Source of the DNA: Boseongicola sp. SB0675_bin_26
GTDB lineage: Bacteria > Pseudomonadota > Alphaproteobacteria > Rhodobacterales > Rhodobacteraceae
Direction of reading: 5' to 3'
Assembly: GCA_009843725.1 (NCBI GenBank)
Contig: VYCX01000551.1
Location: 1 to 11,841 of the forward strand
Length of the DNA stretch: 11,841 nucleotides
This document shows, piece after piece, positions 1-6,428 of this stretch. The first letter of the stretch is position 1. Each line of letters begins with the position of its first letter. The notes under the pieces are model-generated. The model worked only from the letters and a program-made list of their open reading frames with translations, ran no database searches and was not told the origin of the DNA. The translations under genes were made by a program, and so were the position numbers.

Positions 1-2742
1 GCCATAGCGGAAGAGGCGGAGACTGATCCCGCCGGAGACGTTTCGGGGGCCGCCCGCGTGCGCACGGGCGTGGCCAAGCGATCCGCCGGCCAGATCGCCG
101 ACATCGTCCTGCGCACGACGGAGGACGGCACGCCGCTCACCGTCGGAGACGTGGCGCGCGTAAGGGTCGGGGAAGTGGACCGGGACCGGGCCTACTTTGC
201 CGGTCCGGATCCCGCGATCTCGATCCGAGTCGACCGTTCGGCCAACGGCGACGCGATCCGCATGCAGCGTCAGGTCGAGGAAGTCGCCGCCGAAATGCAG
301 GCAACCCTGCCGGCTGGGGTCGAGATCAGCCTGATCCGGACGTTGGCGGAATCGATCACCGGACGCCTGAACATCCTTCTGGACAACGGACTCATCGGCC
401 TGGCCCTTGTCGTTTCGCTGCTGTTCCTGTTCCTGAACACCCGCACGGCGCTCTGGGTCGCCGCCGGCATTCCGGTCGCCATGACCACGACAATCGCGAT
501 CATGTTCGCCGCCGGGCTGACCATCAACATGATCTCGCTCTTTGCGCTCATCATCACGCTTGGCATCGTTGTCGACGACGCCATCGTTGTCGGTGAGCAT
601 GCGGACTTTCGCGCGCGCCGCCTCGGCGAGAGTCCGACGGCGGCCGCGGAAAACGCGGCAAGGCGCATGTTCACGCCGGTCTTCGCGGCTTCCGTCACGA
701 CGATCATCGCCTTCTTTGGCCTTGTCGCCATCGGGGGGCGTTTCGGCGACCTGATCCGGGACATACCGATCACCGTGATCGTCGTGCTGGTCGCCTCCCT
801 GGCGGAGTGCTTTCTCATTCTGCCCAACCACATGCGGCATGCCCTGACCCATACCGCGCAGCAGCACTGGTATGACTGGCCGTCACGCCAGGTGAACAAG
901 GGCTTTCGCCTCGTCCGCGAGCGGCTGTTCCGCCCGTTCATGAGGGCCGTCATCTGGGCCAGGTATCCCGTTATCGCGCTGGCAATCCTGACGCTGGCCA
1001 GCCAGGCCGTGCTGTTCATCTCCGGCGACGTGCCATGGCGCTTCTTCAATGCCCCTGAGCGGAACTCGGTCACCGGCAACTTCGCCATGGCGCCCGGCGC
1101 CACTCGAAGCGACACGCTCGAAATGATGCGAACGCTTCAGGGGACGGTCGAGGAACTCGGCGCAAAATACGAGTCCGAGCATGGGCTGAACCCCATCAGG
1201 TTCGCCCTCGCGGAAATCGGCGGCAACTCGGGGCGCGGGCTTTCGGGAACGGAAACGAAGGAGAGCTATCAGCTGGGATCGATTGCGATCGAGCTCATCG
1301 ACGCCGATCTTCGTCCCTATTCCAGCTTCGCCTTCGTGGCCGAGCTCCAGGACGCCGTCCCGCGCCATCCGCTCCTGGAGACCGTCAGCTTTCGCGGCTG
1401 GCGGCGCGGCCCGGGCGGCGACGCGATCGACGTCGAACTGTCGGGCGCATCCAGCGAGGCTCTCAAGGAGGCCGCAGAGGCACTCAAGTCCCAGCTCGGT
1501 CAGTACGGCGAGATTTCCGCCCTCGAGGACAATCTCGGCTACGACAAGGAGGAGCTTCTTCTCGAACTGACGCCACAGGGGCAGGCACTCGGCCTGACCA
1601 TCGACGCGCTGGGCGCGACGCTCCGCGCGCGACTGAACGGCATAGAGGCGGCAACCTATCCGGACGGGCTGCGTTCCGCGGCCATCCGGGTGGAGCTTCC
1701 GGCCGACGAGCTGACGGCCGACTTCCTTGAGCGACTACTGATCCGGACAGGACCGCCGGCCGCCGGCGAAGGCGTCTACGTCCCGCTCGCGGACATCGTG
1801 TCCGTCGAACGCCGGACCGGATTCTCGACCATTCGCCGGGAGAACGGCATTCCTGTCGTCTCGGTCACCGGAGACCTGTCCGAGGACGACGCCGACCGTG
1901 CCCGGGAAATTTCGGAGGAGATCCAGGGCGTGGTCCTGCCACAGGTTGAACAGGATTTCGGCATCTCGACGCACTGGTCGGGACTGGCTGAGGACGAGCG
2001 CAATTTCCTTTCGGATGCAGGGACCGGCTTGATACTTTGCCTGACGGGAATCTACCTCGTGCTTGCCTGGGTCTTTGCATCGTGGTTCCGGCCTCTGGTC
2101 GTAATGGCCATCATCCCCTTCGGTCTCGTCGGCGCGGTCTGGGGCCACTATCTTTGGAACGTGCCGCTATCGATGTTCTCTGTCGTGGGCCTCATCGGCA
2201 TGATCGGCATCATCATCAACGATTCCATCGTCCTGGTAACGACAGTGGACGAGTACGCGGACGAGCGAGGGATTGTCGCGGCAATCGTCGACGGCGCATC
2301 CGACCGGCTGAGGCCCGTGTTCCTCACCACGGCCACGACCGTCCTGGGACTGGCCCCGCTGCTCTACGAGACGTCAAAGGATGCCCAGTTCCTGAAGCCG
2401 ACGGTGATCACCCTCGCCTACGGGCTCGGTTTCGGACTCGTGCTTGTCCTCCTGATCGTGCCTGCCCTCCTTGCCGTCGGGCATGACATCGGACGCCATG
2501 TTCGTGCGCTCCGCTACGGCTGGACCACACCGGGCATTGGCCCTGCCATGGCAATGGGCGCGGCTGCGATCCTGGCCTGGTTTGCCGTCACGGTCGGAAG
2601 CTTCCTGGTGGCGGGCAGCCTGCCCTTCGGCCTCGAAGACGTGGACTCGCTTGAGCAGGCGCTTCTGGTCTACGTGGCGGGATCCGCCGCGATCTGTTTC
2701 GTCGTCGGAATTCTTGCCGCGTTGCTCATGCCCAGAGCGTAG
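1..2742 (+). CDS. RND-family efflux permease, 5'-truncated by the window edge
   Basis: Inner-membrane proton-driven efflux permease of the resistance-nodulation-division superfamily, normally working with a periplasmic adaptor and an outer-membrane channel. The frame is open from base 1, so the gene begins outside the window; the GTG at 58 is internal. TM1 and most of the first porter domain are missing. Visible parts are the end of the first periplasmic loop, the TM2-TM6 block (about 385-830), a second periplasmic domain (about 1020-1990) and the TM8-TM12 block (about 2010-2480). The TM4 motif GIVVDDAIVV (about 568-597) carries the paired aspartates of proton relay. At the TM10 position where AcrB has Lys940-Asn941, this protein has Asn-Asp (2218-2223, in IIINDSIVLV). 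After TM12 come two further hydrophobic stretches (about 2539-2625 and 2656-2733), not usual in AcrB-like proteins. Substrate cannot be predicted. No adaptor gene lies downstream, so it is probably upstream. Family assignment is very secure. Confidence 0.95.
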   Translation, partial: AIAEEAETDPAGDVSGAARVRTGVAKRSAGQIADIVLRTTEDGTPLTVGDVARVRVGEVDRDRAYFAGPDPAISIRVDRSANGDAIRMQRQVEEVAAEMQATLPAGVEISLIRTLAESITGRLNILLDNGLIGLALVVSLLFLFLNTRTALWVAAGIPVAMTTTIAIMFAAGLTINMISLFALIITLGIVVDDAIVVGEHADFRARRLGESPTAAAENAARRMFTPVFAASVTTIIAFFGLVAIGGRFGDLIRDIPITVIVVLVASLAECFLILPNHMRHALTHTAQQHWYDWPSRQVNKGFRLVRERLFRPFMRAVIWARYPVIALAILTLASQAVLFISGDVPWRFFNAPERNSVTGNFAMAPGATRSDTLEMMRTLQGTVEELGAKYESEHGLNPIRFALAEIGGNSGRGLSGTETKESYQLGSIAIELIDADLRPYSSFAFVAELQDAVPRHPLLETVSFRGWRRGPGGDAIDVELSGASSEALKEAAEALKSQLGQYGEISALEDNLGYDKEELLLELTPQGQALGLTIDALGATLRARLNGIEAATYPDGLRSAAIRVELPADELTADFLERLLIRTGPPAAGEGVYVPLADIVSVERRTGFSTIRRENGIPVVSVTGDLSEDDADRAREISEEIQGVVLPQVEQDFGISTHWSGLAEDERNFLSDAGTGLILCLTGIYLVLAWVFASWFRPLVVMAIIPFGLVGAVWGHYLWNVPLSMFSVVGLIGMIGIIINDSIVLVTTVDEYADERGIVAAIVDGASDRLRPVFLTTATTVLGLAPLLYETSKDAQFLKPTVITLAYGLGFGLVLVLLIVPALLAVGHDIGRHVRALRYGWTTPGIGPAMAMGAAAILAWFAVTVGSFLVAGSLPFGLEDVDSLEQALLVYVAGSAAICFVVGILAALLMPRA

Positions 2743-2862
2743 CGCAGCCCGGGGCCGCGCAGCGCGTACCGGTCGCGCAAGCCCATTCCCAGCCTTCATG
2801 CAACAAGGGGGCGCCGCATGACGGTCGGGGACCTGGGCCGGCAACGAATTCACGAATTCCGG

Positions 2863-3633
2863 TCAATGACAGCCCACCATTTCTATCGCGCGCCCTTCGG
2901 ACAGCACGGTCATGCGCACCTCTGACCGCGCAAGCGCAAACGGGCGCGCCGAAGGCGGCACCATCTCGACCTCGGCTTGCAGTTGCTCGCCGTCGCGCTG
3001 GAGGACCGGTGGCGAAACCCAGACCTGCGGGTCACCTGTCTCGACCACGACAGTTTCCTCGCTCCCCAAGCGCGGCAACGTCGTCCTTGCGACCAGACGC
3101 AAGCCGTCCGCGATCGGCACAAATTCGCAGCTCAGGCGGCCCCCGCTTTCCGGCCTGTCTTCCAGGAGTGCCGCAAGTGCGTGATCAGGGGATCCGTGGA
3201 CAGGAAGTTCCGCGCGCACCTGCAACGTGACGGGCACGCAGACTTCCTTGCATACGCCGATGTCGATGTCGCCCCTGAGCCGCACCGGAGCCGAAGCGTC
3301 ATGTGTCCGGACGCTCAGCGGAAAGGTCACCTGACCAACGTAGCCGACGCCGCGAATTCCGCCCTGCTCAAACACTCTTGGCACGGGAAAGTGCACTCTC
3401 ACGGCCGCCACGTTTGAGGATCCAGACCAGTTGAAGGCGGGTGGAATTCCGGCTTCGCCCGGCACCCGCCAATAGGTCTTCCACCCCGGTGCCAGGTGGA
3501 TCGTCAATCCTGCAACATGCGTGGGTCCGTCTCTCCAGCCGACATTCAGGTCCGCGTATGCCAGCTCGTCCGGAACCTCGGCGTTGCCGGGCCCGGAAAG
3601 AGCAAGTAGCGCTGCGCACAATGTTCGAAGCAT
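2863..3633 (-). CDS. Secreted DsbD N-domain (thiol:disulfide interchange) family protein
   Basis: A 256-residue predicted periplasmic protein resembling the N-terminal domain of the disulfide reductase DsbD, which hands electrons to periplasmic disulfide isomerases. Residues 1-18 look like a signal peptide ending GNA, cleaved before Glu19. Family-like features include LAPGWKTYWRVPGEAGIPP (residues 48-65) and the cysteine pair Cys128/Cys132 in GVCKEVCVP. Cys170 and Cys255, the latter two residues from the C-terminus, might form a second pair. The membrane and thioredoxin domains of full DsbD are absent, and no ccdA-like gene is nearby, so its electron donor is unknown. Met1 at 3633 gives a clean signal peptide; an AGAAG stretch just upstream is only a weak ribosome site. 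It is divergent from yqgE across 115 bp and convergent with the RND gene. Assignment to the domain family is good; the redox role is inferred. Confidence 0.85.
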   Translation of the reverse strand: MLRTLCAALLALSGPGNAEVPDELAYADLNVGWRDGPTHVAGLTIHLAPGWKTYWRVPGEAGIPPAFNWSGSSNVAAVRVHFPVPRVFEQGGIRGVGYVGQVTFPLSVRTHDASAPVRLRGDIDIGVCKEVCVPVTLQVRAELPVHGSPDHALAALLEDRPESGGRLSCEFVPIADGLRLVARTTLPRLGSEETVVVETGDPQVWVSPPVLQRDGEQLQAEVEMVPPSARPFALARSEVRMTVLSEGRAIEMVGCH

Positions 3634-3679
3634 GGGAGCACTTCTAAGGCATCACGCCCTTTGCAGAAAAGTCACATTC

Positions 3680-3698
3680 CAGTCATGCAGCGTGACTG
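3680..3698. promoter_or_regulatory. Inverted repeat in the divergent DsbD-like/yqgE spacer
   Basis: CAGTCA (3680-3685) and TGACTG (3693-3698) are perfect inverted copies separated by 7 bases, near the middle of the 115-bp divergent spacer. The geometry suits a dimeric regulator operator, but no known regulator consensus was recognised and no convincing -35/-10 pair was found for either gene. Confidence 0.3.
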
Positions 3699-3733
3699 TT
3701 GCAGCAATGCACTTGATACGTGATCCGGCTTGT

Positions 3734-3753
3734 CTCATGCTTTGAGGCATGAG
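3734..3753 (+). promoter_or_regulatory. Hairpin enclosing the yqgE start codon
   Basis: CTCATGC (3734-3740) and GCATGAG (3747-3753) form a perfect 7-bp stem with the 6-base loop TTTGAG. The ATG at 3749 lies in the 3' arm, and the only Shine-Dalgarno-like bases (GAGG, 3744-3747) sit in the loop one base from the ATG. An in-frame TGA at 3743 prevents a start further upstream. If transcribed, the hairpin could limit initiation; this is inferred from sequence alone. Confidence 0.45.
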
Positions 3754-4321
3754 CGAGGACACCGCATCCAGCCTGGACGGAAAGCTCCTGGTCGCAATGC
3801 CTGGCATGGGCGACCCCCGGTTCGAGCAGGCGGTCATTCTTCTTTGCGCACATTCCGAGGACGGCGCAATGGGCTTCATCGTGAACAAGCCGGCGCCGAA
3901 TCTCCGGTTTGCGTCGCTTCTGGAACAGCTTGGCATCGAGTCCGGCCCACACCGCCGGGAAATCCACATCCATTTTGGCGGACCGGTGGAAAACGGACGC
4001 GGCTTCGTCCTGCATTCCGGTGACTACCTGTCAGAGAACTCGACTCTTCAGGTAAGCGACGTCTTTGGCATGACCCCGACGCTGGACATCCTGGAGGACA
4101 TCGCCAAAGGCAGCGGGCCTAGCTCAGCGTTGCTGGCGCTCGGATATTCGGGCTGGGGACCAGGACAGCTGGAATCCGAGATCCTGTCCAATGGCTGGCT
4201 GACCTGCGATGCGTCGCTGACGATCGTGTTCGGCGAAGACAACGACACCAAGTGGGCTGCAGCGCTCAAGTCGATCGGCGTGGACGCCATGCTGCTGTCG
4301 CCGGAGGCAGGGCGGGCATAG
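3749..4321 (+). CDS. yqgE: YqgE/AlgH family protein (UPF0301)
   Basis: A 190-residue member of the widespread YqgE/AlgH (DUF179) family, whose biochemical function is not established; AlgH was named for an effect on alginate regulation in Pseudomonas. Family signatures are clear: [20 protein letters not shown] near the N-terminus, [14 protein letters not shown] following it, [16 protein letters not shown] in the middle, and [17 protein letters not shown] followed by NGWLTCDAS towards the C-terminus. Length matches the family. The start at 3749 is the first possible one because of the in-frame TGA at 3743, and it leaves the usual short lead before [11 protein letters not shown]. The ribosome-binding region is unusual: GAGG lies only one base from ATG within a hairpin. 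The gene is divergent from the DsbD-like gene and converges on trhO with 75 bp between stops. Confidence 0.95.
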   Translation: MSEDTASSLDGKLLVAMPGMGDPRFEQAVILLCAHSEDGAMGFIVNKPAPNLRFASLLEQLGIESGPHRREIHIHFGGPVENGRGFVLHSGDYLSENSTLQVSDVFGMTPTLDILEDIAKGSGPSSALLALGYSGWGPGQLESEILSNGWLTCDASLTIVFGEDNDTKWAAALKSIGVDAMLLSPEAGRA

Positions 4322-4396
4322 GGCCAGCGTGCAGCAATCAGCGGTCGCGTCGGCTTGCCTGGCGCCATCAGGGCTCAGATGCCACGCGATTCTGAT

Positions 4397-5302
4397 TCAG
4401 CCCTGCCTGAAATGCTGCATTCCTCGGGACCTGGCAAGTTCGATCTGCCGTTGCCGCTCGCGGAACCGGCCGCGGTCGACGTCGCCGAACTCACCGATGC
4501 ACCTGGGGCAGGATACGCCGGGCTCGAAATCGGCATGTTCCCGGACGTCGCTTCCCAGCGGACGACGGCAGGCGTGGCAAAGGCCGTACGACCCTTCCTT
4601 CAACCCGTGGCAAACCGACACTCTCTGGTCGAATACGAAGCACTCACCGTGCCAAAGGCTTTCCCATTCCGGCACCTCCTCGAGATAGCCGAGGATTCCG
4701 CCCTTGAGATGAAACACCTGCTCGACGCCTTGGCTGAGCAGGTAGCTGGTGGCCTTCTCGCAGCGTATGCCGCCAGTGCAGTACATGGCGACCTTCCTGC
4801 CGCCGAAGCGATGGCCGTTTGCATCCCACCAGGCCGGAAAGTCGCGAAAGCACGCCGTGCCGGGGTCAATGGCGCCTTCGAACGAGCCAATTCCGACCTC
4901 ATACTCGTTTCGCGTGTCGATCACGGCGACATCGTCACGCGTGATCAGCGAATTCCAGTCTGCGGGACGAACATAGGCGCCGGTCTTGGAAGCCGGGTCA
5001 ATGCCAGGCTGGCCCATCGTGACGATTTCGCGCTTCAAGCGAACCTTGAGGCGGGAAAACGGCATGGCCGTCGCGGAGCTCTCCCTCCAGTCGATGTCGC
5101 CACAGCCCGGCAGGGTGCGGACCTTGTCCAGGACGGAGGCGATTCCCCTTCGCGAACCTGCGATGGTCCCGTTGACGCCTTCGCGTGCCAGAAGCACGGT
5201 CCCGCGGACTGCGTGCCGCGACGCAACCTCGAGAAGCGAAGGCTTGAACCACGCGGGATCATCGAGAGGCGCGAACTTGTAGAACGATGCGACAACCGTC
5301 AT
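4397..5302 (-). CDS. trhO: tRNA uridine(34) hydroxylase, rhodanese family
   Basis: TrhO (formerly YceA) performs prephenate-independent hydroxylation of uridine 34 in certain tRNAs, the first step towards 5-(carboxy)methoxyuridine at the wobble base. The 301-residue product has the expected layout: an acylphosphatase-like N-terminal domain with REGVNGTIAGS (residues 40-50), a rhodanese domain from about residue 115 to 215 containing VIDTRNEYEVGIGSFEGA, and the active-site loop MYCTGGIRCEK with catalytic Cys175 and Cys181. The C-terminal cysteine cluster CHGLKEGSYGLCHACRRPL (from Cys231) and SCPRC (near residue 264) is typical of the family and may bind metal. ATG at 5302 is preceded by AAGG at a 7-base spacing. 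The gene is monocistronic by context: convergent with yqgE and divergent from pncA. Complete, no odd residues. Confidence 0.96.
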   Translation of the reverse strand: MTVVASFYKFAPLDDPAWFKPSLLEVASRHAVRGTVLLAREGVNGTIAGSRRGIASVLDKVRTLPGCGDIDWRESSATAMPFSRLKVRLKREIVTMGQPGIDPASKTGAYVRPADWNSLITRDDVAVIDTRNEYEVGIGSFEGAIDPGTACFRDFPAWWDANGHRFGGRKVAMYCTGGIRCEKATSYLLSQGVEQVFHLKGGILGYLEEVPEWESLWHGECFVFDQRVSVCHGLKEGSYGLCHACRRPLGSDVREHADFEPGVSCPRCIGEFGDVDRGRFRERQRQIELARSRGMQHFRQG

Positions 5303-5382
5303 GCAAGAGCCTTACCCCGGCTGCCGGGCGGGCAAAAGAGTCGGCACCGAACTTTTCAAGGGCGCTGCGCGAACTTGCAGGG

Positions 5383-5448
5383 CGATGCGACAGCATGCCC
5401 GAAAGAGCCTTGCTCCGACGGACGGAGTGGGCATGCGGGTCGCCATCG
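5383..5448. other. Long imperfect stem-loop, candidate structured RNA or regulatory element
   Basis: Arms at 5383-5400 and 5429-5448 pair over 17 base pairs. From the outside in these are CGATG/CATCG (5 bp), a one-base bulge, CGAC/GTCG (4 bp), a 1x2 internal loop, then GCATGCCC/GGGCATGC (8 bp). Inside, CTCCG (5413-5417) pairs with CGGAG (5423-5427) around a 5-base loop, leaving 5401-5412 unpaired on one side. No T-run follows on either strand, so a simple intrinsic terminator is not favoured. It is too extended to be a likely chance repeat, but its class and transcribed strand are unknown. Confidence 0.45.
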
Positions 5449-5639
5449 AACTTCCCAGGCACACACGGGTTTGAGTGCCTTGTCCGCAATGTCCCCCGCC
5501 TGAAAGGCCCCATGGCGCCGCTGGAACGCGGCCGTTGCATGCCGGCGCCCACGGATCTTCCAGTGCTGGACGCTCTTCGTTCACCTTTCCTGCTGACCGT
5601 GAACTGGACCGGTCGACGTCACGTGCGTCAGCGTTGCCA

Positions 5640-5667
5640 TTGACAGCAGAGGCATGCCGGATTTGAT
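5640..5667 (+). promoter_or_regulatory. Candidate sigma-70-type promoter of pncA
   Basis: A perfect TTGACA (5640-5645) is followed after 16 bases by TTTGAT (5662-5667), which matches four of six bases of TATAAT. Transcription would start near 5674 and leave a leader of about 40 bases before the preferred GTG start. The spacer contains the 8-bp palindrome GGCATGCC (5651-5658), a possible regulator contact. Confidence 0.45.
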
Positions 5668-5714
5668 CGACTCGTCCAGTGCCGCAATGCTACAGGTCCG
5701 AAATGGAGACTGCC

Positions 5715-6320
5715 GTGCGACAGAGCAACGAGGCGATCCTGGTGATCGACGTCCAGAAGGACTTTTGTCCCGGCGGTGCGCTTGCCGTCCCCGGCGGCGA
5801 CGAGATTGTCGTGCCAATCAGCGCGCTCGTTCCCGAATTCAACGTCCGCGTGTTCACCCAGGACTGGCATCCCGCGAACCACTTGAGCTTCGCCAGCCAG
5901 CACCACGGCCTCGACCCCTTTGCCGTCACGGACATGCCGTACGGAACCCAGGTTCTATGGCCCGATCACTGCGTGATCGGCTCCAAGGGAGCGGCGTTTC
6001 ACGGCAGGCTCGACACGCGCGCCGCCGACATCATCATCCGCAAAGGCTTCCGCCGAGAGATCGACAGCTATTCCGCGTTCTTCGAGAACGACCGGTCCAC
6101 TTCCACGGGGCTCGACGGCTATCTCCGAAGCCGTGGTGTCGAGCGGGTCACGCTCGTCGGGCTGGCGACGGATTTCTGCGTAAACTACTCGGCGCTCGAT
6201 GCCGCACGGCTCGGCTACGACGTAACCGTGATCGAGAAGCTCTGCCGGGCAATCGATCTTGATGGCTCGCTCGCCTCTGCCAGGAAGGACATGAAGGACG
6301 CGGGCATCACTCTTGCCTGA
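5715..6320 (+). CDS. pncA: Nicotinamidase (nicotinamide deamidase)
   Basis: Hydrolyses nicotinamide to nicotinate and ammonia in the NAD salvage (Preiss-Handler) route, and usually also pyrazinamide; cytoplasmic, isochorismatase-like fold. With the chosen start the product is 201 residues. The catalytic triad is visible as Asp12 (VIDVQKDF), Lys110 (IIIRKGF) and Cys155 (ATDFCVNYS). Metal ligands Asp50, His52 and His56 lie in TQDWHPANH, with His85 in LWPDHCVIGS. GTG at 5715 is preferred because GGAG lies six bases upstream and residue 1 then sits close to the first strand, as in other PncA proteins. In-frame ATGs at 5703 and 5679 would add 4 or 12 residues, and the latter would leave almost no leader after the candidate promoter. 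It is followed by a terminator-like hairpin before icd. No truncation or lost active-site residue. Confidence 0.95.
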   Translation: MRQSNEAILVIDVQKDFCPGGALAVPGGDEIVVPISALVPEFNVRVFTQDWHPANHLSFASQHHGLDPFAVTDMPYGTQVLWPDHCVIGSKGAAFHGRLDTRAADIIIRKGFRREIDSYSAFFENDRSTSTGLDGYLRSRGVERVTLVGLATDFCVNYSALDAARLGYDVTVIEKLCRAIDLDGSLASARKDMKDAGITLA

Positions 6321-6350
6321 ACGCGACATATGACCACGCAGCAGGTTTGC

Positions 6351-6367
6351 GGCGGCGTGCCGCCTTT
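6351..6367 (+). terminator. Terminator-like hairpin after pncA
   Basis: GGCGGC (6351-6356) pairs with GCCGCC (6359-6364), realistically as a 5-bp stem with a CGTG loop, followed directly by TTT. The T-run is short. It lies 30 bases beyond the pncA stop and upstream of icd. A second small hairpin, AGCCG/CGGCT with loop GGTT (6375-6388), follows in the icd leader. Confidence 0.5.
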
Positions 6368-6428
6368 AACTTGAAGCCGGGTTCGGCTATGTCGCGCACG
6401 ACCGAACAATCCCTGCGAGGCTAGATTC

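Larger units (their letters stand above)
5303..5714. other. 412-bp trhO-pncA intergenic region, structured, no convincing gene
   Basis: Short open frames here encode nothing recognisable and are rich in Arg and Pro, as expected of non-coding frames in GC-rich DNA. The interval holds a long stem-loop (5383-5448), further inverted repeats AGGCAC/GTGCCT (5457-5480), GGCGCCG/CGGCGCC (5514-5549, with a nested AACG/CGTT stem) and GCTGAC/GTCAGC (5592-5632, with nested GTGA/TCAC), four GCATGC palindromes and a promoter-like pair for pncA. SRP RNA, RNase P RNA and tmRNA signatures were sought by eye and not found. Confidence 0.6.

Noticed and set aside
2762..2778. GCGCG/CGCGC hairpin after the RND gene as a terminator
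   Set aside because: Only five pairs, no T-run, and short GC-only repeats are frequent by chance at this base composition.
2846..2859. GAATT/AATTC hairpin (two adjacent EcoRI-like sites) after the DsbD-like gene
   Set aside because: A five-pair AT-rich stem with no T-run is weak; probably coincidental.
4322..4396. Terminator between convergent yqgE and trhO
   Set aside because: Only a 4-bp CCTG/CAGG stem was found, not enough to call.
4355..5503. 382-residue plus-strand open frame antisense to trhO
   Set aside because: It is a shadow of the clearly functional trhO on the other strand; the translation shows no recognisable domain.
5287..5643. 118-residue plus-strand open frame overlapping the trhO start
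   Set aside because: Composition is typical of a chance frame in GC-rich DNA, no domain was recognised, it overlaps trhO antisense and has no good ribosome site.
5303..5714. RNase P RNA, SRP RNA, tmRNA or 6S RNA in the spacer
   Set aside because: The first three have well-known conserved sequence blocks that were not found on either strand. 6S RNA cannot be judged by sequence alone, but no long rod with a central bubble was evident.
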